A model generated the notes under the pieces. The model was not told the origin of the DNA. It searched no databases and saw only the letters and a program-made list of their open reading frames with translations. Positions 1 to 5,945 of a DNA stretch of 10,813 nt are shown one piece after another (the first letter of the stretch is position 1; the number at the start of each line of letters is the position of its first letter). Made by a program: the position numbers and the translations under genes. Source of the DNA: an uncultured Streptococcus sp. (GTDB lineage: Bacteria > Bacillota > Bacilli > Lactobacillales > Streptococcaceae); the NCBI GenBank assembly GCA_916048115.1, contig CAJZGQ010000027.1:1-10813 (forward strand), in the 5' to 3' direction.

Positions 1-55
1 ATTAATAGATAGAAGCTAGTTTTAGATCTAAAAAAAGATATAAGGCAGGAAAAAA

Positions 56-1333
56 ATGAAAAAAATTAAAATTGATGTGGTAGCTGTTCCCTTGAGCGGG
101 CATCTGTACCCAACTTTAAATCTCGTTAAACCCTTGTTAGATGATCCTTCGATGGAGATCCGGGTTTTCACAGGACCTCAGAAAAAGGCCGTTGCAGAAA
201 ACCTTGGCTTCACGGTCGTTCCAATTCTAGAGGACAAAGTAGAAGAATTTGAACGTGCGGCGAATAACGATAAAAAACACAATCTATTTTCAGCCTATCG
301 GCAATTATCTAAGAGTCTCGATTTGATTAATCATGTATCGGATCAATTGCTAGAGGAGTGGCGTGTCAATCGTCCAGATATTGTGATTGCTGATTTTATC
401 ACTCTATCAGCTGGTTTTGTGGCAGAACAGTTAGAAATTCCTTGGATTACCACAATGGCAACTCAATTTGCGATCGAAACACCTTATGGTCCCCCTTGCT
501 TCTTCGGAGGGATGGGAATTGCGCGAACCAAGAAGGAAGAAAAGATACAAGCCCTATGCCGTAAACTCACGCGTATTGGGAAATACTGTGGGGCTTTCCT
601 CTTACGCAAACGCTTAAAACGTTACAATTTCAAGGTGTACAATCAAAATGGAGTGGAGACTATTTACTCTCCTTATGCCATCTTTGGAATTGGGATGATG
701 GAGCTGGAGTTGAAAACACATTTCCCTCATCAATATGCTTGGCTTGGCCCTTTGGGGACTTCTCTTGAAAAAGCAGAAGATTATCCTTTGGATCTCAGCC
801 CTTATGAAGACAAAAAGAAGGTTCTCGTGACGTGTGGGACTCAGTTACCGTGGGCAAAAGAAAATTTGCTCCATCAAACCAAGCAGTTAGCCAAAGAGCA
901 TCCAGAATGCCACTTTTTTGTCACACTAGGAGACGGAGCAAAAGAATTTTCTGAAGAAGAAGTGGCTTCAAATGTGACTCTCGTAACTTATCTCCCTTAC
1001 AAAGAATACATACCGCAAATGGACTATGTCATTCACCATGGAGGGGCTGGAATCTTTTATCAGTGCATCGAATTTAAGAAACCAGCCTTGATCTTGCCGC
1101 ATGATTATGACCAATTTGACTATGCCATTCGAGGAGTAGAAGCAGGGATTGCTTTTCAAGCTCATCGAAATCGCACTGAAGAAATTCAAGCAGGTTTTAA
1201 CGCCCTGTTAGAAAAAGAATCTTGGGAAGAGTTAGCGAGACTAAACAAACTATCAAAAACCTACAAACCGTTGGATACCTTAGAATTTGAAATTCAACGA
1301 TTATTAAGACGTGGAACGGATGGAAAACTATGA
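56..1333 (+). CDS. GT1/MGT-type glycosyltransferase
   Basis: Predicted cytoplasmic UDP-sugar-dependent glycosyltransferase of the GT-B fold (GT1, macrolide/sterol glycosyltransferase-like), 425 aa, a normal length for the family. The N-terminal acceptor domain opens with a beta strand and the motif SGHLYP (residues 14-19); H16 sits where GT1 enzymes have their catalytic base. The C-terminal donor domain has a strand followed by TCGTQ (259-263), then HHGGAG (327-332) and PHDYDQFDYA (348-357), the usual nucleotide-sugar binding signature. No signal peptide or membrane segment is seen. The ATG follows AAGGCAGGA at 42-50. The stop overlaps the next start (ATGA), so translation is coupled to the SDR gene. 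From context, the acceptor is probably a hydroxylated lipid or ketide made by the downstream enzymes; acceptor and sugar are not readable from sequence. Family call is firm, role is inference. Confidence 0.9.
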   Translation: MKKIKIDVVAVPLSGHLYPTLNLVKPLLDDPSMEIRVFTGPQKKAVAENLGFTVVPILEDKVEEFERAANNDKKHNLFSAYRQLSKSLDLINHVSDQLLEEWRVNRPDIVIADFITLSAGFVAEQLEIPWITTMATQFAIETPYGPPCFFGGMGIARTKKEEKIQALCRKLTRIGKYCGAFLLRKRLKRYNFKVYNQNGVETIYSPYAIFGIGMMELELKTHFPHQYAWLGPLGTSLEKAEDYPLDLSPYEDKKKVLVTCGTQLPWAKENLLHQTKQLAKEHPECHFFVTLGDGAKEFSEEEVASNVTLVTYLPYKEYIPQMDYVIHHGGAGIFYQCIEFKKPALILPHDYDQFDYAIRGVEAGIAFQAHRNRTEEIQAGFNALLEKESWEELARLNKLSKTYKPLDTLEFEIQRLLRRGTDGKL

Positions 1334-2307
1334 AAATTCTTGTAACAGGCGCGACTGGCTTCCTTGGAAAATATGTGATTGAGGAGTTATTGGATCACGA
1401 CTATTCCATTGTAGCCTTTGGCCGAAACGAAAAAGTTGGGAAGGCTCTGGAAAGTAAGCGTGTCCAATTTGTTAAAGGAGATTTGAGCTCTATTGAGGAG
1501 CTAAGACAAGCTTTTCAGGAAATTGATGCTGTTGTTCATGCAGGAGCCTTGTCCACTGCTTGGGGACCTTGGAAGACTTTCTATCAGACAAATGTCATCG
1601 GTACTCAAAATGTCCTTGACTTGTGCCGTGAATATGCGGTAAAACGCCTAGTTTATGTCTCTTCTCCTAGTATTTATGCAGCTGGAAAAGACCAATTAAA
1701 CATCAAGGAAAGCGATGCTCCAACAGAAAACCACCTCAACAATTACATCCGAAGCAAATTGGCTTCTGAAAAACTATTTCCTGACTATCCAGATGTGCCA
1801 AGTATCATCTTGCGTCCAAGAGGATTATTTGGCGTAGGGGATACCAGTATATTGCCTCGGGTTTTACGCCTCAGTAGAAAAATTGGGATTCCGTTGATTC
1901 GAGGAGGAGAGCAGCTCATGGATATGACCTGTGTGGAAAATGTCGCCCTAGCCATTCGTTTGGCTTTGGAAGCAAAAGAAGCACACGGACAAGTTTATAA
2001 TATTACAAATGGGGAACCAAAGACCTTTAAGTATTTGATTGAAACAACACTAAAAGGATTAGGAGAACCTATCCGCTATCGGAACATCCCAGCAGCTCTA
2101 GTAGCAGGTGTGGCGTACAGCCTTGAAGGGGTGTATCGATTATTTCATATAAAAGCTGAACCCCCCTTGACTCGCTACACCTATTATCTCCTTCGCTATA
2201 GCCAAACCCTCGATATTCAAAAGGCCCAAACCGAACTTGGCTACTATCCAAAAATGACCATTGAAGAAGGGATTGACAACTATGTCCAACATGATCGAGC
2301 ACATTGA
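1330..2307 (+). CDS. Extended SDR, NAD(P)-dependent epimerase/3-beta-HSD-like reductase
   Basis: A 325-aa Rossmann-fold oxidoreductase of the extended short-chain dehydrogenase family. The cofactor motif TGATGFLG is at residues 6-13, GDL at 50-52, the catalytic serine region VYVSSPSIY at 108-116, and the catalytic pair Y139/K143 in YIRSK. The substrate-domain motif RPRGLFG (162-168) resembles that of 3-beta-hydroxysteroid dehydrogenases and OleD-type 2-alkyl-3-ketoacid reductases rather than sugar-nucleotide epimerases. A reasonable inference is reduction of a beta-keto acyl product, or oxidation of the corresponding alcohol, in the same pathway as the downstream KAS III. The start ATG overlaps the glycosyltransferase stop, and the 3' end overlaps the next gene by 26 nt, so it is translated as part of a tightly coupled operon. 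A sugar 4-epimerase feeding the glycosyltransferase is the main alternative. Confidence 0.88.
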   Translation: MKILVTGATGFLGKYVIEELLDHDYSIVAFGRNEKVGKALESKRVQFVKGDLSSIEELRQAFQEIDAVVHAGALSTAWGPWKTFYQTNVIGTQNVLDLCREYAVKRLVYVSSPSIYAAGKDQLNIKESDAPTENHLNNYIRSKLASEKLFPDYPDVPSIILRPRGLFGVGDTSILPRVLRLSRKIGIPLIRGGEQLMDMTCVENVALAIRLALEAKEAHGQVYNITNGEPKTFKYLIETTLKGLGEPIRYRNIPAALVAGVAYSLEGVYRLFHIKAEPPLTRYTYYLLRYSQTLDIQKAQTELGYYPKMTIEEGIDNYVQHDRAH

Positions 2308-3109
2308 TTATTTTCCAGCAGGTTTTTGTAGCAGTCATTCTGGACTCTTATTCAAAGGGATTCCGAATGAAAAAATGCAATTTCCAGCAGGTGTCTTTTT
2401 GATTCATCATCGTGAGAAAGGCTATATTTTGTACGATACTGGCTATCATTATGAGATCAAGAAAAAAGCACGGTATTTCTGGTACCGTCTAGCAACGCCT
2501 ATGCAGATGAAAAAGGAAGACCAGATTGACTACTTATTGCAAGAGCGTGGAATTGATCCAGTAGCCATTTCCTATGTGTTTCTTTCGCATTTGCACCCGG
2601 ATCATCTCGGCGGAGCAGCACTTTTTCCAAATGCTCATTTCTTTGTAACTCAGGAAGTCTATGAAGTGTACCAGAAGCCGAAATTCAAAGATCTAATTTT
2701 TAAAGAGTTTCTTCCAGCTGATTTCAAAGATCGTGTGACTTGTCTCAAAGCAGATCAAAGGCATCCTGCTTTCCCTTACCGCCCGACTGCGGACCTATTT
2801 GGTGATGGGAGTATTCTCGTATCATCTATCGATGGGCATGCAAGAGGGCAGGGGTGTCTGTATATGGATGAGCTAAAACTCTATATAGGTGCAGATCTAT
2901 GCTGGGGAGTGGATCTCTTGCCTTACACACGAAAAATGCGTCTCATTCCTTCCTTTGTACAGGATAATAAGAAAGCCTATCTCCAGGGGGCAGATTTGCT
3001 AGAGAAACTATTACAAGAGGGCATTCAAGTTGTGGTCAGCCACGACCCGCAAGAACGGATTGAAAGGATTTTAAATGAAAAAAACAGTCTTTCTGAAAAC
3101 CTTTATTGA
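2282..3109 (+). CDS. Metallo-beta-lactamase-fold hydrolase (lactonase/thioesterase-like)
   Basis: A 275-aa metal-dependent hydrolase with the complete zinc-ligand set of the MBL fold: HLHPDH (103-108), H186 in DGHARGQ, D205 in IGADLCW and H254 in VSHDPQE. The layout resembles the N-acyl homoserine lactonase (AiiA/AttM) branch more than beta-lactamases; no signal peptide is present, so it acts in the cytoplasm. In this operon it could open a lactone or release an acid from a thioester, but substrate is inference. I chose ATG 2282 because GAAGAAGG at 2263-2270 lies upstream as ribosome binding site. A TTG at 2261 in the same frame would add seven residues and has no better site; ATG 2291 is a second alternative. 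The gene overlaps the SDR gene by 26 nt and the next gene by 35 nt. Confidence 0.87.
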   Translation: MSNMIEHIDYFPAGFCSSHSGLLFKGIPNEKMQFPAGVFLIHHREKGYILYDTGYHYEIKKKARYFWYRLATPMQMKKEDQIDYLLQERGIDPVAISYVFLSHLHPDHLGGAALFPNAHFFVTQEVYEVYQKPKFKDLIFKEFLPADFKDRVTCLKADQRHPAFPYRPTADLFGDGSILVSSIDGHARGQGCLYMDELKLYIGADLCWGVDLLPYTRKMRLIPSFVQDNKKAYLQGADLLEKLLQEGIQVVVSHDPQERIERILNEKNSLSENLY

Positions 3110-4340
3110 AACGAGATGGTGCCATCGATTCCGTTCAAAGGAAACCTTAGAAAAGTACCAAAAAAAGCAATTGGCTCGTTACCATGCTTTTATCACTTCT
3201 CACTCTCCCTATTTTCGAAGCCATTCTACTGAATCCTTTGGGACGATGGATAAGAATTTCATGATGACGCATTTCAATGAACTTAATACCCTGGGCGTGG
3301 ATCGAGATCAGGCATTAGAGATGGCTATACGTGGAGAACAAACACGAGATTTTACCGAAATGAATGGAGAAGTAGCAGTAGGCTTGTCCTCTGGAACCTC
3401 CGGTCACCGAGGGGTCTTTGTCACCACAGAAAAAGAAAGAAGTATGTGGGCTGCAGCAATCTTAGCTAAGATGTTGCCAAAAGGAAACCTGTTTGGTCAT
3501 CGCATTGCTTTTTTCTTACGTGCTGATAACGAACTCTATCAAACAATTAATTCGTCCCTTATTCGATTAGAGTATTTTGATATCTTCAAGGATAGTAAGG
3601 AACATTTAGAGCGTCTCAAAAACTATCAACCAACCATTGTAGTGGCGCCAGCTTCCACCTTGATTGAGTTAGCTAACTATGTCACTAATCAGCAACTTGC
3701 TCTTCACCCTGTCAAGGTTGTCTCTGTCGCAGAGATCCTAGAGGATAGAGATGCTCAGACAATCGCCAAAGCCTTTCAACTAGATAAGGTTGATCAGGTC
3801 TACCAAGCGACAGAAGGGTTTTTAGCTTGTACTTGTTCAGAAGGTAATCTTCACCTCAACGAAGATATTTTGTATGTCGAAAAAGAGTATCTGGATGATC
3901 GCCGCTTTTATCCGATTATTACAGATTTTAAACGAACGAGTCAACCCATCTATCGCTACCGACTCAATGATATTTTAGTAGAAGAAAAGTCTCCCTGTCC
4001 TTGTGGATCCGTTTTTACTCAAATCGCGAAAATCGAAGGACGATCGGACGATATCTTCTATTTCAAAAAAGTTGATGGAAACAGCCAAACCATCTATCCA
4101 GATTTTATTCGCCGGTGCATTTTATTCGTTGAAAATATTCAGGACTATCAAGTGACTCAGCTGACAGATGGATCTATTACCATCGCCTTGAGTCATCGTT
4201 CCGACTTTATTGAGAAAGCGATCTTTGCCCAATTTGAACTCTTGGCTCAACAAAAACAATTCATCCTCCCAAGTATTCAATTTATCGATTACCAATGGGA
4301 CCCAACACGTAAATTAAAACGTGTTCAACGACTTCAATAA
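3075..4340 (+). CDS. Adenylate-forming enzyme, coenzyme F390 synthetase/PaaK-like
   Basis: A 421-aa member of the ANL adenylating superfamily, in the F390 synthetase/phenylacetate-CoA ligase/CapK branch. The ATP-binding P-loop SSGTSG is at residues 105-110, the adenine-side motif YQATEG at 243-248, YRYRLND at 293-299 (the family's Y-R-D motif), the hinge GRSDD at 322-326, and a basic C-terminus TRKLKR (411-416) that may supply the catalytic lysine. Cysteines at 252, 254, 308 and 310 (CPCG) plus H260 match the Cys/His positions conserved in PaaK-like enzymes and may bind zinc. It should activate a carboxylate as acyl-AMP and pass it to CoA, a carrier protein or another nucleophile. Real F390 synthesis is unlikely because streptococci are not known to make F420. 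AAAGGA at 3063-3068 sits 6 nt before the ATG, inside the previous gene. Confidence 0.85.
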   Translation: MKKTVFLKTFIETRWCHRFRSKETLEKYQKKQLARYHAFITSHSPYFRSHSTESFGTMDKNFMMTHFNELNTLGVDRDQALEMAIRGEQTRDFTEMNGEVAVGLSSGTSGHRGVFVTTEKERSMWAAAILAKMLPKGNLFGHRIAFFLRADNELYQTINSSLIRLEYFDIFKDSKEHLERLKNYQPTIVVAPASTLIELANYVTNQQLALHPVKVVSVAEILEDRDAQTIAKAFQLDKVDQVYQATEGFLACTCSEGNLHLNEDILYVEKEYLDDRRFYPIITDFKRTSQPIYRYRLNDILVEEKSPCPCGSVFTQIAKIEGRSDDIFYFKKVDGNSQTIYPDFIRRCILFVENIQDYQVTQLTDGSITIALSHRSDFIEKAIFAQFELLAQQKQFILPSIQFIDYQWDPTRKLKRVQRLQ

Positions 4341-4352
4341 AAGGAGAATCCT

Positions 4353-5297
4353 ATGACTACAGTAAAAAGACATCTACAAATCAAAGGCTATGGAACAGCG
4401 CTTCCAGCTCATACAGTGAACTTCAAAGACCAGACTCGTTACCGGGTGAAAGAAGGAGAAGAAACACAGATTGATCTAGCAGCGCGTGCAATTAAAGCTG
4501 CTTTAAAACATGCAGGGCTTGAAATGACAGATATCGACTGCCTGGTTTCGGCTAGTGCGGTTGGCGTTCAGCCTATTCCTTGTACGGCTGCTTTGATCCA
4601 TGAGCGCGTGGCCAAGGGACTGACGATTCCAGCCATGGATATTAATACCACCTGTACTAGTTTTGTATCAGCCTTAAGCACCATTTCCTATCTGATTGAA
4701 GGTGGTGAATACCAACGGGTTCTCATTGTATCCAGTGAAGTAGGAAGTCTCGGCCTTAATCCTAAACAAAAAGAGAGTTTTGAATTATTCAGCGATGGAG
4801 CAGCTGCCTTTATTTTTGAAGCAACGAGCCAAGACAAAGGAATCATTGCTAGCATGCAACGTACCTGGTCTGAGGGAGCCCATGATACTGAAATTCGGGG
4901 TGGTTTGACAGCTTATCATCCGAAATTGTACTCTGAATCAACCAAGACCGATTTCATGTTTGACATGAAAGGGAAGAAAATTCTCTTACTTTCTGCTCGT
5001 GTTATTCCAGAAATGTTCCAAGAATTCCAAGAGAAATCAGGCATTTCTAAAGATGCCGTAGATTATATTATTCCTCACCAAGCAAGTCGGGCCTTGCCAC
5101 TCGTCATGGACAAATTGGGAGTCGGCAAAGACAAGTATCTCAATATTGTCAGTGATTATGGCAATATGGTTTCGGTAGCCGTGCCTTTCGGCCTAGCCTA
5201 TGCACTGGATCATGACTATGTGAAGGAAGGAGATACTATCTTCTTGATGGGAACTGCAGCAGGGATGACGGTCAATATGTTAGCACTAAAACTCTAA
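4353..5297 (+). CDS. KAS III (FabH-like) beta-ketoacyl synthase
   Basis: A 314-aa thiolase-fold condensing enzyme. The catalytic triad is intact: C101 in NTTCTSF, H242 in IPHQAS and N271 in YGNMVSVAVP. The FSDGAAAF motif (146-153) is also family-typical. It should condense an acyl-CoA or acyl-ACP with a malonyl or second acyl thioester. Compared with E. coli FabH from memory, about 20 residues between GTALPAHTVN and the next helix are missing. These correspond to the region with the conserved CoA-contacting Trp/Arg, so donor recognition probably differs. The C-terminus also reads MGTAAGM where FabH has a run of glycines. It is therefore more likely a specialised pathway enzyme than the housekeeping FabH of fatty acid synthesis. 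AAGGAG at 4341-4346 precedes the ATG by 6 nt, and the gap to the ligase gene is 12 nt. Tandem stop codons (TAA TGA) end it. Confidence 0.9.
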   Translation: MTTVKRHLQIKGYGTALPAHTVNFKDQTRYRVKEGEETQIDLAARAIKAALKHAGLEMTDIDCLVSASAVGVQPIPCTAALIHERVAKGLTIPAMDINTTCTSFVSALSTISYLIEGGEYQRVLIVSSEVGSLGLNPKQKESFELFSDGAAAFIFEATSQDKGIIASMQRTWSEGAHDTEIRGGLTAYHPKLYSESTKTDFMFDMKGKKILLLSARVIPEMFQEFQEKSGISKDAVDYIIPHQASRALPLVMDKLGVGKDKYLNIVSDYGNMVSVAVPFGLAYALDHDYVKEGDTIFLMGTAAGMTVNMLALKL

Positions 5298-5336
5298 TGA
5301 TAGATCCTCTTATTTCAAGCTCAAAAAGCATCAAGT

Positions 5337-5362
5337 CCCGCTAGTCTTTAGCGGGCTTTTTT
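5337..5362 (+). terminator. Rho-independent terminator of the biosynthetic operon
   Basis: CCCGCTA (5337-5343) pairs perfectly with TAGCGGG (5349-5355) around a 5-nt loop and is followed by C and six T (5357-5362). It closes the five-gene operon. The T-run ends where the extended -10 box of the next promoter begins, so the terminator and the ylxM promoter share bases. Confidence 0.92.
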
Positions 5363-5370
5363 GATATAAT
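5362..5370 (+). promoter_or_regulatory. ylxM extended -10 promoter
   Basis: TGATATAAT is a perfect extended -10 element (TGn plus TATAAT at 5365-5370). No good -35 hexamer lies 16-18 nt upstream, because that stretch is the terminator stem; an extended -10 can work without one. Transcription would start about 5376-5378, at or next to the ylxM ATG, so the message would be leaderless or nearly so. Confidence 0.75.
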
Positions 5371-5377
5371 GAAAGGT

Positions 5378-5710
5378 ATGGAAATTGAGAAAACCAACCG
5401 AATGAATGCGCTCTTTGAGTTTTATGCAGCTCTCTTGACGGACAAGCAAATGAACTACATCGAGCTTTATTACGCAGATGATTACAGCTTGGCTGAGATT
5501 GCGGAAGAGTTTGGAGTGAGCCGTCAGGCGGTCTATGACAATATTAAACGTACAGAAAAGATTTTGGAGGACTACGAAATGAAACTCCATATGTATTCCG
5601 ATTACATTGTTCGTAGTCAGATTTTTGATCAGATTTTAGAACGCTATCCGGAAGATACTTTTCTACAAGAGCAGGTTGAAATTTTATCAAGCATTGACAA
5701 TCGGGAGTGA
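5378..5710 (+). CDS. ylxM: YlxM, SRP-associated helix-turn-helix protein
   Basis: A 110-aa cytoplasmic protein of the YlxM/p13 family (UPF0122). From established knowledge, YlxM binds the signal recognition particle in streptococci and modulates Ffh GTPase activity. The start [20 protein letters not shown] is the typical streptococcal form. A sigma-like helix-turn-helix is at about residues 32-58, with [21 protein letters not shown] chose ATG 5378, not the in-frame ATG 5369, because 5369 lies within the -10 hexamer TATAAT and cannot be transcribed from this promoter, and because homologues begin at MEIEK. GAAAGG directly precedes the ATG with only 1 nt spacing, too close to serve as a normal ribosome binding site. 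Two nt separate its stop from the next ORF, and ffh follows, consistent with an SRP operon. Confidence 0.95.
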   Translation: MEIEKTNRMNALFEFYAALLTDKQMNYIELYYADDYSLAEIAEEFGVSRQAVYDNIKRTEKILEDYEMKLHMYSDYIVRSQIFDQILERYPEDTFLQEQVEILSSIDNRE

Positions 5711-5712
5711 TT

Positions 5713-5928
5713 ATGGGCAGTCTCGTCATTTATCAAGGCATACCTTGCAAACTATTAGTCGCAGAGGGAGTATTTCCTACTCGACTACAAATTATCTCGC
5801 CCAATGATATCTCCAAAGCTATGCAAATAGGTTTTAGCTGTTGGGGATATCCAAATGAAATCATGAAAGAAGTCACACCCGAAGAACTAGAATGTTTGCT
5901 ACATTTCGGACGATTTCCACTGAATTGA
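5713..5928 (+). CDS. Small hypothetical protein between ylxM and ffh
   Basis: A 71-residue ORF that I do not recognise. It fills the space between ylxM and ffh almost exactly: its ATG is 2 nt after the ylxM stop and ffh starts 17 nt after its own stop. GGGAG at 5703-5707 gives a well-placed ribosome binding site for ATG 5713; a GTG at 5707 would overlap that site and is less likely. The protein starts with strands and hydrophobic residues (GSLVIYQGIPCKLLVAEG), has a central FSCWGYPNE segment, and ends in an acidic helix (VTPEELECLLHFGRF). There are three cysteines, no signal peptide and no membrane helix. Position suggests co-expression with the SRP proteins, but no function can be assigned. 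The Shine-Dalgarno sequence and tight packing favour a real gene. Confidence 0.72.
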   Translation: MGSLVIYQGIPCKLLVAEGVFPTRLQIISPNDISKAMQIGFSCWGYPNEIMKEVTPEELECLLHFGRFPLN

Positions 5929-5945
5929 AAAAATAGGAGAAAATA

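Noticed and set aside
2261..2281. TTG start giving a 282-residue MBL protein
   Set aside because: ATG 2282 has GAAGAAGG upstream as ribosome binding site, and the TTG lies before that site.
56..5297. Direct assignment of the cluster as OleABCD olefin biosynthesis
   Set aside because: There is no alpha/beta-hydrolase OleB in the operon, the ligase is in the F390/PaaK branch rather than OleC, and the KAS III differs from OleA; only the overall logic is similar.
5369..5377. ATG at 5369 as the ylxM start
   Set aside because: It is part of the -10 hexamer TATAAT, so the promoter could not produce an mRNA that includes it.
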